From positions 12,604,557 to 12,668,556 of the forward strand of contig OZ234500.1 in NCBI GenBank assembly GCA_965153455.1: 64,000 nt of DNA, written 5' to 3'. The notes beneath the pieces were generated by a model, which had not been told where the DNA came from, searched no databases, and saw nothing but the letters and a program-made list of their open reading frames with translations. The translations under genes and the position numbers were made by a program. The DNA comes from Sphagnum compactum. Taxonomy: Eukaryota > Bryophyta > Sphagnopsida > Sphagnales. Of the stretch, positions 12,090-24,309 are shown in pieces (position 1 is the first letter of the stretch; every line of letters starts with the position of its first letter).

Positions 12090-12690
12090 AAAATATAATA
12101 ATAATAATTATTTTGAAATAATTTACGACGTTCAATTCAAATGTTTGGATGATCCTACATTATGACACGTGGCCTAATGTAAATATGCCATGTGGCACCT
12201 TAAGATGAATTTAATACAAAATATTAATATTAGGTTGGTAGGTGCCTAGGTAGGTACATAAATAGCTGCCTACAAACTTGGGCTACATACCTACCTAATT
12301 ACCTACCTATTTAGGTTAAAAAGTAGGTAGGTAGGTCTACCTTTTTAAGCTAAATACCTACTCATATAAGTAGGTACTTAAGTAGGTAGGTACATAGGTT
12401 AACTTAAGTGGGTAGGTCATATTATGTACCTACCTAGCTAGGTAGATAAGTAGGTTAGGGAGGTTGATAATTTAAAATTATGCATAACTTTTCTTTTTGT
12501 TTTGGGTTAAGCCTTTTGATTGGTTCATCCCATGTGCACAAATTTCTTAATGTGAAATTTGATGACCGCACCCCTTGTTTATATAATGTTCAAAATAGGA
12601 ATGGAGAACAAACAATATGGGATAAGTTTTGAAGTTGCAACTTCTTCACAAACTAAATTGCAATTCTAAAACTTTCTTCATGCTTTTTAT
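12090..12690. repeat. GTAG/CATCCCA module, copy 4
   Basis: Two CATGTGGC/CACGTGGC motifs precede a GTAG/CTAC tract (12230-12470). Then come GGTTAAGCCTTTTGATTGG plus TTCATCCCATGTGCAC, and CAAACAATATGGGATAAG followed by GTTGCAACTT near 12610-12650. Confidence 0.65.
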
Positions 12691-13539
12691 TCTTAGTTTT
12701 TAGATTTATAAATAATTCAAATACATGGCTCACTAGATAATTAGATAACCATTTAATTATTAATGATTAAATTTAACATATATTTAAAATATAAACTATA
12801 CACTACAAATATTAAGTATTCATTATCAACTATTTAAATAAATAATACTTCGTAATATTTCACTAACTAACTATCTAGTTTTTCACAACTTGTTAATACA
12901 CAACTCAAATACAAGTAAATAACTAAAATTTTATTTTATTTTTTGATACCTAGTCGAATATAGATAATATAATTAATGTAAAAATAATTTAGTTACTTTA
13001 ATTTAGAAAATAAGTCTTAAATATTTTTTCAAATTATAAATAATGAACTAACAATTGTTATTAAAGAATTCCTACACGATTAAAAAATAAATTAAAATAA
13101 CTAAATTAATTACTATATAATTACATTTATTATTGTAAAAAACTTTATCATAGATAAGTAATTTAAAAATTTTAAAAACAAAAACTTAAATTACTTTATA
13201 ATAATTCCTAAAATTACAATCATTACAATAATTATTTTCACTACATTATAAAATTTTGAGAATTTTAATTCAGATTTAAATTTATAAATAACAGATTGTG
13301 AATAATTATGTTCAATTAAAAAACTTATGCATATACCATATAATCAATTCTTATCTAAAATAATTAAAATGATTTAAAAGTAATGTAACATTAATTAAAG
13401 TAATTAATTTCTTTTACTGTAAGAATATAAAATATAGAATGTAAAAATCTATGTTTTAAAAATGATTACCTAGTGTAACTTATAAGTAATAACTATAATC
13501 AATTATAATTATTTATAAAAGTGATTCATTATGGGTAAC

Positions 13540-14370
13540 ATTAGTAGAAAAAAACCTGAAAACTCAATCAATAATTTTTGGAATGGAAATATTAATTTTA
13601 GATTCGAAGAAAAAGAATTCAGAATTCAAATATCCGTTTTTAAATGAAATAAGTCTTTGAATTTAAATAAAAAATTTCAGGATTGAAATGTCACTTTCAG
13701 ATTCAAAATTGAAATGTCCATTTTTAGACTCAATTAATAATTTTCTGAATTGAAATATTAATTCTGAGAATCCAAAATAGTATTCAGAATTGCAATTTCA
13801 AGTTTCAAATCCAATAAGTTTTTACTTTAAATTTAAAAACTCAAGATTGAAATATTAATTATTTGAATCGAAAATAATAATTTAGAATTCAATTATCAAA
13901 TTTTAGATCAAATAAGCTTTTTGAATTTAAATAGTTTTTTAAAAAATTCAAATAATTTTTGAAGGAATTGAAATAGCAAATTTCAGATTCGAATATCAAA
14001 TTTTAAATTCAATTAATTTTTTAAAGATCTGAAATAGTAGTTTTCAGAATTGAAATATATTTTTAATTATCAAATTTTATAAAAAAAATAAATGTACAGA
14101 TAGAGAATTGAAATGTTAATTTTCAAATTCAATTAGTTTTTTTTCAATTTCAGATAATTAAACAAAGATTCCCAATAACAATTTTTAGACTCAAATAATG
14201 ATTTTTAATTAAAGAAAAAAATCAAAATGCAAATAAGAAATTCAAATTGACATAAATATTTCTGAAATTCAAATATCAATTCTTAAATTCAAATATGTAT
14301 ACATTTCGTAACTGAAATATTAATTTTCAAATTTGAATAATGAATTTCAAAGTTCAAATATTAAGTTTTA
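13540..14370. repeat. Degenerate AT-rich tandem array
   Basis: Words such as CAGAATTGAAATATTAATTT and TTTTCAGATTCAAAT recur with roughly 30-40 bp spacing across more than 800 bp, heavily diverged. Confidence 0.6.
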
Positions 14371-14399
14371 GATTTATTATATGAACAATATACGTACTT

Positions 14400-17300
14400 A
14401 CACATAATTAATGTACACGCAAATGTATTTTAACATTATTTTCTCTTGAAGTTTTGTTGCAGACTCTTAGTGCGCCTCTTTGCTTTACTAGTTTGCACTT
14501 CACCAAGAATAATTGGTGTTGCCTAAGGCATTTTGTGGCTTGCAGGTTTTTCTTCTGTCTAGAGATGTCTCTGTTTTATTCGAGAAACTCTTTTAGGTGT
14601 TTCAATTGGCTGATCTACTTGATCTGCATTCAAATTGTTCATGTAATACAACTTGATCTAATTGTTTCCTTAGATTTCTAATTACAATTATATTTTCCAT
14701 CTCTCCACATCTTAATTCAAATTTAAACAAACTTTTGCATTAGAACAAAATCCTCGCAGATAGCTACTTTGCTTAGATCTGCTTCCTAAACAAAAAAATA
14801 TGATTAAGATTTGAGAAAAAATGTAGAAAACGAAACTGAAGTTCACTATCTATTTATAGAAACAAAAAATTCAGCAACAAGACATATACATCATTTTGAA
14901 ATTCACTCTAAATTCAAACCTTGGGATGGTCACCAAATGGTAAATATATAATTTCTAATCCTATACTTTGCTTTAAAATTTGAACTGAAACAATAAAACT
15001 AATACTAACACAATCTGCTCATTGAAATCTACTTAAAACTAGTTTCAAAATTAAAATCCAGTAATGAAAGTATGATAAAAAAACATCCAAATAACAACTC
15101 TGATTATGGAAACAAATGTTTTCCAGAGATCAAAACATATTTTTCTCATACTCCATTAAAGCTCCATGTTCTAAAATGATATAATGGTCTTTCATCTCTT
15201 TTTTTTCTCCAAAAGATATACCTCAAAAAAAAAGTCCTATGTTCTATTCGAATCCAAATGGTGATAAACACTATGTAATATAGTTAATAATTCCTAAATA
15301 ATAATTAAGTAAATAGAAATATACTAACTAATAATTATTGCAAGTAACTACTCCCTTAATAACTTTCAAACTGTTTTTGGGTATTTTTCATTCATTAGAT
15401 TGATTTCAAAATCCAAAATTATATATACCAAGATATTAAAATAAAAATTATTTAAAAACAATTCCATTTGGAGTTCTTTATTTTTTTAAAAATTGTTAGA
15501 TACACAAAACTGAACATTGGTTATACTTGTTGTGGTATGTGTTAATGTGATTGCGCCTTAGACAATACATTTGGGTGAAACATTTAAGCTAGTTAAAAGG
15601 GTTGTAAGTGTTGCGATTAGAAAGGTGCATTTAGGTTGTGAAAACTATGAAAAATTACGTGAAAAAGGTAGTTGCATTCTTGATTTCAGAATTGCAATCC
15701 TACTTTGCTTCACATGGTGTCATGGAAGCTTTGGGGGTTGGTTTTTATTCAATATTGACTGATGGTAGATTAGGAGGAGTATTTAAAGAGACACCTTAAT
15801 GTAATTGAAGCCCAATATTGTTAACCAAAGAAGATTGGGCTTAATTAGACCTTTGTACCATAGTTCCTATTTTTTATGTTTTTGGATTTATGAATGCCAT
15901 TCTTTAAATTTATAATGAAAAACAATGTTGCATTAGCCATGAGTCCTTTTTACATTGTGAATCTTACAACTTTGGAATTTTTTAGTTTTTTCAAATGATT
16001 GTGCACAAGTTATCATAATATTCTAAATTGGCTGAAATCATTATGGTCCAAGTTATTCATTTTGTTAAGGATGAAAGATATTTCAACAATTTGAATTTTA
16101 TCAAATCTAAGTTTGGCAACTAATTTACAATGCATTTAGACATTATGGTTTGAATGTTTTTTCAATAATATTATATGTCGGAAACTTTTCCATGTCCATA
16201 GGTAACTTGTAGCTTGGAATGATATGCAAACTCGTATGATTTTGACAAATAATTTTTGTTTCGGTAAGTTGAGGTCTAATTGTTTTCCTTTTGCTATCAA
16301 TTTCCATGATCAAGTAATAAGGTTGATGTCTCTTAAGAGTTTTTTTTTTTTTTTGTTGGTGTTAGTAGGTACTAAGTTTTAACAAGTTTTGTTATTGTGT
16401 ATTGTATGTCTGTTTGTTGTGTGTTGTTTTGTAAACAACTTGTGTTGGAGTATGCAATTTAAGAGTTCAATTTCTTCACAAGTCAATTTTCCTCAAGTAG
16501 GAATAGTTTATGTGTTTTGTTACTTGTTTTGTGCAATATGAACATTGTGTGACATGTGTATAGTAGCCTGATGCAAGAGAAGACTTGTGTTATAGTGGAC
16601 AATTTAGGTGTTCAATTCCTCCACAATTCATATCACCAAAGTCTCATTTTAAGTAACTTATTCATCATTAATAGGATCTCTAAAACATTTAAGAATTGCT
16701 TAATTTTTTAAAGTGAACCATGCACAAATACCCGAATTAAACATCATTGCACATTTTGAAGTCGCAAAACAATTCATAATAAAAAAAAAATTATTGTTAG
16801 ATGTTTTGAAAATAAAAAGTCAGTTTGCTTACCTCTCATACAAACATTTCACCAAACTAGCCATTAAGGCCACGGTGAATATGTCCTCCTAACCAAGATA
16901 TCTTATTTTTGAAAGTTGAAAACAAAACACCTTGGCTGCATAGTAGCTTGAAAGCAAAAGCTCCTTGAACATGGGATGGTTCACAACTACCTCTCGGTCT
17001 CCTCTGCCTGAAACGCAATTGAAAGTCGATTATTTTATTTATCTATTAAAATTTTATATTTGATGTTTTATTTAAATCAAACTATTCAAATGATGTGTTA
17101 TTAATGTTGAAACCATCATGATATTAATACACATTTTTGACAACTTGAATTTTTCAATTATGAAAATGTTAAACCTCTCAAAAGTAAGTTTTTCTTTTTT
17201 GAGGTTTGAAGTGTTAAAAACCTACTTTTCAATATGAATTATAAATGCATTTTGTGTTTGTAACATGATAAAACATGTTTTAAACATTCTTTAAGGGAGC

Positions 17301-17680
17301 CATAAGAATGAACTTCAAAAATCAAAAGTCATGATTATATTTGATGTTTACTTTTTGCAAAATGGGACAACTTTGGGAAAAAAGTAAAGACATCTTAAGC
17401 TTTAAAAAAAATTTATGTCATTTTACATATTATGTTCATGTAGTTTAAACATTCATTTTCAAAAAATGTGTCATACTTTTTAATGTCCAAAATTGACAAT
17501 TCTATTTTTTTGCATTCTTAGGATACTTTTTTGGCCTATTTTAACATGCCTATCCCTTTAACCAAAAACTTTCAAAGACATTAAAGAGATTACATGTTCT
17601 TTGAATCTTTTGGTGAAGAATTCTTTTGAAAAATATTTTGGGTTTTTAAAATATATATATTTAAAAATTACTTTAGATGG
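14400..17680. other. AT-rich intergenic sequence
   Basis: Nothing coding is supported. Open frames at 14454 and 15571 are short with no domain or splice context. Confidence 0.5.
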
Positions 17681-17681
17681 A

Positions 17682-18318
17682 TCAAAGCACAATTGGGGTA
17701 CCCCCTTTGAAGACATTAAAGACTCATTCCTAAGGATTCAAATTCATTTTTTTTTTCATTTTTCCTATGACCTGTTTAAATTTTTCCTTTTTTTCTTATG
17801 TCAAATGAAATAATTTTGTTCCAAATGATATATATAAGAATTTAAAATATCTATTGTTTTCATTTATGAAAGTAAGAATAATGAAATTTATCCAATGTGG
17901 GCCATGTTCTATCAATGGCTTAAAATTCTCAGATGTTTCACTTTTTGAATCCTTTTAAATTGTAATAAGGCACTTGGTTTTTGTCACACTCATACATTTT
18001 ATGTACATTAAAACCTAAGGTGTTTGTAGTCAGAATCTTAGGCCAAAAAAAATTGTTTAGACATTTTTATGAGTCTTTGAATTTATTTTTTCTTTGGAGA
18101 CAAAATCTTAGAGTTTTTTAGGACTTGGTAAGAATCATGGAACTTGTTCAAATTTGACATGTTATATATAGAATATTAGCTTAGTAATGTATCTATCAAG
18201 GAAAACATCAAATTTTCAATATAAATGTGCCATTAAATTACAACAACATGTTTTAAATGAAGGGGTCCACTAGATACAAAAAGAGACGATCTTTTTTGGT
18301 ACCCCAATTGTGCTTTGA
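17682..18318. mobile_element. 637-bp segment bounded by 21-bp perfect inverted repeats
   Basis: Positions 17682-17702 (TCAAAGCACAATTGGGGTAC plus C) are the exact reverse complement of 18298-18318. The interior is AT-rich, with no coding frame that looks real. This fits a MITE-like non-autonomous DNA element. No clean target duplication was identified. Confidence 0.55.
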
Positions 18319-18319
18319 C

Positions 18320-20400
18320 CTAGATGGTATTTTATTTGATTTTTAATTAGGAAATTAATCAAGTACTAAGTAAAATTCACTTATGAATTTCCAAAGTTTA
18401 GGTTTGTAATTCTTGAAAGGGTCACAAAAATTAGGAATACAAATGTATAACAATTCCCACTTATTTTATATCCAATGAAACTTAAGGCCATATATATTGG
18501 CATGCAATGAGTAAACATGAAAAAAAATCTATAATATTAAAAAAATTTAACAAGAATATTATTTTACATTTTAATTTCTTAACCATTCCTTGAGGTGGTT
18601 GCTTGTGGAATCACCCAATCATACTTTCATACAACACTAGATAATTATATTGTATCATTATGTAAATGTGTCCTTTTTTGGTTGGGATTGATGTGTAAGA
18701 TACAATGGATGTAATGCATTGTGAAAAGAAATGTTTTGAATATTATTTTTGGTGGCAAGGATACAATCTAGGTTGTTTGAGAAGTTATAGAAAATTGTTA
18801 CATATTCTGGTCACATTTGTGGCTACACACTAATCCAGATTTAATCCATTATATTTGAAGTTCATACATATCATTAAACATGAATAGAAAAAAATGTTAT
18901 CTAGATAATCTTTGAACTTGCAAATATGTGTGCATTGTCTATAGTTTTCATTGAGGAAGAGAGTCCACAAGGATGAGCCTAATTCCAAGGGAAATTTGAA
19001 ATCACATTGCTATCACATCATGATGCACAAGAAATATTACCTATATGCACACAACATCTTAAGGCAAAAGGTTTCAAGGTGATCATAACTCAATTTAATC
19101 ATGTGTTCAAAAAATTGTGTGTCAACTTGTGGACCTAGGAGCAATTAGAGAGCTAAAAAATCAGAAATATCAGAGAACCTGACGTAGGAGGAATGACCTT
19201 GTTGCAGGAATGCAACCACAGAGTAATGCAAAAAAACATCTAATATATATTAGGAGTGGCACCATTTTAAAAGTTTAATGGAGATTCTCAAATCCTTCGC
19301 AAGCACTTGCAGTATTGAACACTAAACCTTGTGTTCTTGTTGGTCAAAACTTGAAACTTGAAACGAGTCTCTTATAAATGTCAAAGAGCGCATGAATGAT
19401 GTTGCATATAAGATATGTTCATTAGAATTTCTTCCATAAAAGTTCTCTAGGTATGGTTAAGTGCACTCCTACCTTCAGTGGAATCAGTCAAGTAACAAAG
19501 TTTTCTGCATGGTATGACGAATGATATACCAGTCGACCTTCAATTTTTACCTACTCTGTATAACAGACCAACACTGGTGCAAAGTCAACCTACATTAAAG
19601 TCTCCTAGCCTTCCATGATAATTACCCAATAAGAGATCATAAGCAGGGATGCAGGCAGCCATAGGGATGAACTTCGAAGAAGAAACACTAAACATCTACA
19701 GACTGGCACTGAAGCTGCGTCTTCTTTTCCAATTTTTGTGATGTAGCCAAAGTCGTGATTGTCTGTAAGAAGATTTCAGACAAATTGTCTATAAATGAGA
19801 CGTGAAGGCAAACATCACCAAAGGTCAGCTGTCAGCACATTGGGAGGTTGCTTCATCCTAGAACGTCAGCTTAGAAAACCCGAGTGCAGCCCAACGTTTA
19901 TCCAGCTGCTGTAAGGTCTACGATTTTGGGGCCTATCAAATTTCTTTGAAAGAAGATTTAGAAAATAGGAGAAAAGCAAATAATTTACCAATGGCAAAAA
20001 ATGAGTCTCGTTTCTCTTAGTTGTGTGGTTATTTGAATTTTTAAAGAACCATCGGTTCTAGTTTTTTTAATCTTCCAGATTCAGAGAAGCTCTGGTTCTG
20101 GCTCTTTGAAAGAAATCAAAATCAAAGAACCGTTGGTTTCTGTTATTTCAAAAATACCTTAAAGAACCTGCAGTTCTCATGAAAAAACGGTCCATTTTAT
20201 GGCTGGTTACTTGATATATTCAAAGAAGAGAATTGGGTTATATACCAGAATGGTTATTTGAATATTTTTCAAGAACCACAGTTATGAATCCTAAGAACCT
20301 CCATGAAAACCACGGGGTCTGTTCCTCTTTCTAACAACCACTCAACACTTGATCTTCTCCCTCACATCAATATGATATACCACGTGGTCAATCGAGCTAG
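18320..20400. other. Intergenic, becoming less AT-rich from about 19.1 kb
   Basis: I see no supported gene. A 31-codon frame near 19650-19740 (MNFEEETLNIYRLALKLRLL) is protein-like but isolated. Confidence 0.4.
20046..20180. repeat. Cluster of AGAACC-GGTTCT dyads
   Basis: AGAACCATCGGTTCT, AGAACCGTTGGTTTCT and AGAACCTGCAGTTCT occur within about 130 bp, three imperfect palindromes of the same type. Further AAGAACC half-sites follow to 20310. Confidence 0.5.
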
Positions 20401-20406
20401 GTGGAA

Positions 20407-20437
20407 TACATTGTCTCACTTGTATTGAGACAATGTA
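20407..20437. repeat. Perfect 12-bp hairpin
   Basis: TACATTGTCTCA (20407-20418) and TGAGACAATGTA (20426-20437) pair perfectly across a 7-nt loop. Confidence 0.85.
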
Positions 20438-20439
20438 AC

Positions 20440-21830
20440 TAAGGTATGTTATTGGACGGACATTCCTCAGTTACATCCTCATTTTACATTGCTATTATTG
20501 GCAACAATCTAGCACCTCCATTTAGACAATTTATCAATGGATTTTGGTTTGAAAGTCGACATTTGATAAATGGTAAAGTTGAGGTCGCTGCAATATAGTT
20601 GGAGAGTTCCTACAAATCCTTTTTAACTCCTAAAATCAAACTTCAACATTTAGAGGTTGAATCAGCGTAAATGTTCTTTTTATGTGACAAATAATTGCCC
20701 CTTTGAGAATTTTTTGGAAAAACGTGATTTTTCAGTGTAAAACGTGTTTTTTCAGCGGAATCACCGCCTGCATGAAATAAAAAAATTTGATGAATAGGAG
20801 TTGTGAAGCCCGTAGGTATATAAAAATTCACATGACATCCAAGTGCACTCCTTGGTGGAGACATTGACACATGTTAGCCAAACCCATTTCAACAATTTCT
20901 ACATATATTAACGGACAAATTCAAAATGTTCACATTATTAGACATGGGTTTAGTTGATGTCAATGCACAAGAGCTGAAGAGTTCACGTAAGTCCTCCTTT
21001 TTCAAGTGCAGATTTCAAAATTTCCACACCTAGAGGTTGGATTGGAGAATGAGTAGGGTATCAAGGTTGAATTCCACATGACCTCCACTATTTACTCTCT
21101 CCTGGCTCGACATTAAACACTTGTAAAAAAGAAAACACACACGTGCATGTACATAATACCACAAAACCAAGTTAAAGACGCGTTCATTTTTGGATGGTGG
21201 TATGAGAACCATACATCTTGGCAATAATTTGAAATTAAAAAATAAGAGAGAAATGCACTTAAAACTGTTATTTAGCTTATTGTGATATGAGACTTTCCGT
21301 GGCAGAGTTTCTGAACTTAGGGGATAGTGTCGGGAAAAGAAAGGTGTGAATATATTTGAGAGTGCCATTTGTGCCGTAAAAACGTTGATTTTCGACGGGC
21401 AGTCCCCACTAGGAGAAAGTGACTTCACAGTGTGGACGTGTGTAATTTTTCATCTAACGTAGTTGTGCATTTCTGTATCCAGATAGTCCTCAAATCAGTA
21501 ATTGTGCTTAGATCATTTTCCATTCAGAATAATGCTATAATCATTTTGAAATTTTTGTTTATAACATTTTCCACCCAAAAAACTGCAAAAAGCTTTATTC
21601 GGACTATATTTTGAAGTAACCTTTTAAAGGACTCTCACCGAGTCACTAGTGCAGCTGATTCAAGTTTGATGGGAGTCTGGATCTAAATTTATTGCAAAGA
21701 GTATCTGCCGAGTTTTGGGCAAGATCACCTAAGTATTGGGCTTCAAAGCCAGCTAATGATGTATTTAAAGTCTGCGCATGATTGATAAAACTAGTCGGAT
21801 TTTATCAGCTTCCGCCGATTATGGTCTTGG
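20440..21830. other. 3' flank of the HMA-like gene, no supported gene
   Basis: Two stretches (about 20630-20850 and 21020-21100) share TTTAGAGGTTG/CCTAGAGGTTG and CACATGACATCC/CACATGACCTCC in order, so part of this region is a diverged duplication. Minus-strand open frames at 20643-20870 and 21030-21428 are probably by-products. Confidence 0.4.
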
Positions 21831-21840
21831 AATGTCGTCT

Positions 21841-23199
21841 CTACGATACAATTCTGGCTCGGTCGTCTATGTTTTCAAATACCATGAGCACATAATCTTC
21901 GTCTATATCTTCTGAGTTGGGGTAGCCAGACACTGAGACTACATTTCCGGAAACTGAATAATCCAAACCTGCAATTGGCACAATCACGCAAGATAAAAAA
22001 GTGATGAGAACATGATTAAATATCCAGGCAAAACTTCCCATCTGGCGGCTATGCTGAAGGACCTTGACACTGATGTTTGGCTCTAGTTCAAGGTTCGGGG
22101 ATGAGTACTAAGAGTGTCGAATTACATTCTTAGTAATTACACTCTAGGTCGTCTCTGGTTGGGAGCTATTTGGTTTTGAAACTGCATTAAGGATTCTCTC
22201 CCGCCCCTTTAAACTCCCAAACCATAAAGGGGGAATTTGTTATGCCGTGAGAAATCCTGCAGTAATATCCATTCTCAGGTTCTCGCTTGCTTCATTGTAA
22301 TTACTTGCAGCATCACTGAAGTTGTTCCTGGAATCGAAAAACCTGTGTGTTACTTAATGCTGAAGATTATCTTCACCAAAATTGATCATCGATTACATTG
22401 ATTCGGATGGGGAGCACAGTTTTTCTAGGTGGTTTTGCGGTCACTGTATTAGTCAGTTGGATTAGTATATACATTTGTAACTTACCCATTGAACTACATG
22501 CCTTGCGCACTTTATCCAATAGGCTCCGATTTCTCGCAAGCCCGGGGATGTGGATTTCCATAGATATCTGCACGACAAAGTGAAACAAACGATGTCAGAA
22601 CATGAGATTAGCTTTCGGAAACGATCCTCAAGATGGATGCCTATCCTGTCGTTATGATTTATTAACTTCTGAGATGAATAGATCTGCAGTAACGGTAGTT
22701 TGATCGCGCTGAATTAAGAACTTCGAAGATCAATAGTTCAAAACTGTCCCTCAGTTGGTAACATATAAAGTTGCTTCTCCATATATATGTTCTGAAGTGT
22801 GATACTGCGAAAGAGATCTAATATGACACTCACTGGCACATTGGAAAGTTCTTCCCTGTCGTCGGATTGATTGCCTGATTCATGTCGCCACCACTGTTGC
22901 AACCAACATCAGAATCGATCTGTTATAATTCAGGCGACTTGTGCTAATATTTTGACCATGATCAGAAATACAATTGATCAACCATACCCCATGCACTGCC
23001 ACGAGAATGAATGATGTCATGTATGGAAGTTTTCTCAGCTCATGAAAACTGGACCGTGGCACAGCTGAGCTGAGCATGTTTGTGTGCATCCAAGTATTTG
23101 TTTAGGTGATTATCGTTGGCGTGCCTACAGTTGGCTCAAAAAGTTTGTTTAGAAATCTAAATTTTTCGAACGGAAATTTACCTCGTGGTGTGAAGCCAT
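21841..23199 (-). CDS. Small HMA-fold protein lacking the CxxC metal site, 4 exons, 95 aa
   Basis: The model joins 23182-23199 (MASHHE), 22834-22893, 22486-22567 and 21841-21968. The donors are GAG|GTAAAT, CCA|GTGAGT and ATGG|GTAAGT, and the acceptors end in CAG; the phases are 0, 0 and 1. The ATG context (AGGATGG) is strong. The product reads as a beta-alpha-beta-beta-alpha-beta domain: ISMEIHIPGLARN (27-39) as strand 1 and its loop, LLDKVRKACSSM as helix 1, NVVSVSGYP as strand 3, a helix from EDIDEDYVLMVFENI, and RARIVS as the last strand. This is the order of plant heavy-metal-associated domains (HIPP family). However, GLARN stands where MxCxxC should be, and there is no CaaX prenylation box. 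It may act in protein-protein contact rather than metal transfer, which is inference. Exon 2 (20 codons) is the least certain. The gene looks intact and sits in a less AT-rich island. Confidence 0.5.
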
Positions 23200-23827
23200 C
23201 CTGACACTCTCAAAGGTAGGCTTCGATCTTGTTCCTTTCTCTGGGCTTAGGTGTTTGGAAACAAAACAAGTGATTTGTTCTAAAGGTGTGGTTACCTGTG
23301 ACAGCAAACATAACTTGTCAGATATTCCTAAGGCTAATAATCCTTGAAAGTACTACAAGAAAATATCAAGTCGACTGAGTTAGATGTAACTGCTGGTTAA
23401 CACCTTCACAATAACCCAAAAAATTAGGTTTCTTCAAATTCATCAACATGTTTCTAAAATACTAGAGCTCGAGCCTTGAATATATTTCGGTTCAGATGCC
23501 ACCCACCTATTTCGATTCTTTGGTCTCGCTTCAGCTGGAACAAATTAATCTGGCTCAACAGAAAGTTGAAAGTTCAAACTAGCTGCTTTCACAAAGAAGG
23601 CTTAATAAAACCGAGGACTTGTTTAGGTACAATTCGGAGTTGCTGCTGTCCCGCCCGCTTACAAAAAAACTGTGTTAAGCTACTTAGGACTCAAGTTTAA
23701 ACAACAGAAAATTTGTCACCATTCGCAAGGTAGAACTCGAAGTGGCGGACAATATTCACACCTAGTATAGAACTAGGACTTTGGCCTTCTTTGTGGTAGA
23801 GGCAGGCAGCTGGTAGGGAAGCGGGAG

Positions 23828-23833
23828 TTTATA
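23828..23833 (-). promoter_or_regulatory. TATA box candidate for the small HMA-like gene
   Basis: The minus strand reads GACTATAAACTCCC here, which would put a transcription start near 23795-23800, about 600 nt before the proposed ATG. The leader would need to be long or contain an intron. A second AT box (ATATTTAAAG on the plus strand, 23953-23962) lies 120 bp away. Confidence 0.3.
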
Positions 23834-24005
23834 GTCAACTACGTCTGAGGCACTGAAACAGACAGGATGAGTAGAAGGCGCGAGAATGCAATGCTGCAGA
23901 TGACGGGAAGATGAATTGTAATCCTCGATCACGACAATGCTAGTGGGAAAAATCTAGCATATTTAAAGGGGGCGCGCAGGTAGTTGTGATTGCCGTTTGT
24001 TCAAA

Positions 24006-24308
24006 ATGCGCTATTGTTTCAAAGCACGAACTTTGGCGATGGTGGGTTTCTTTTCCTCAATTACAGAGGGTTTAGAAGTCAACGTAGGGAAGATCACCTT
24101 CCGCGTCTGGCAGCAAGGCGTCGTGCTGCGTTTTGTAGTTGGAAATTACAACCAGAGAATTCTTGCGGCCATTAAGTCGACGCCGAAAACAAGACTAACA
24201 CCCCCCCCCCCATTCGCGGAGGGTGGTCGTCAGGGTCTCACAGCAATTCTGGGTCGGGCTTTCTCCCGACCCAAGAATTACCGACGAAAGTACCCCAGCC
24301 GGTCATAG
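24006..24308 (+). CDS. Possible small plus-strand ORF divergent from the HMA-like gene, 100 aa, unrecognised
   Basis: From the ATG at 24006 an open frame of 100 codons runs to 24308. I do not recognise the product. Its first 65 residues have mixed composition (TEGLEVNVGKITFRVWQQG, then RFVVGNYNQRI), and then it runs through an 11-C tract that encodes a proline run. An AT box (CATATTTAAAGG) about 45 bp upstream could be a promoter, making the 23.8-24.0 kb interval a possible bidirectional promoter. The frame crosses a homopolymer and a GC hairpin at 24245-24279, so it may equally be chance or a first exon. Confidence 0.2.
   Translation: MRYCFKARTLAMVGFFSSITEGLEVNVGKITFRVWQQGVVLRFVVGNYNQRILAAIKSTPKTRLTPPPPFAEGGRQGLTAILGRAFSRPKNYRRKYPSRS
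24245..24279. repeat. GC-rich hairpin
   Basis: GGGTCGGG (24251-24258) pairs with CCCGACCC (24265-24272) across a 6-nt loop. AATTCT and AAGAATT extend the stem on the outside with one bulged base. Confidence 0.8.
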
Positions 24309-24309
24309 A

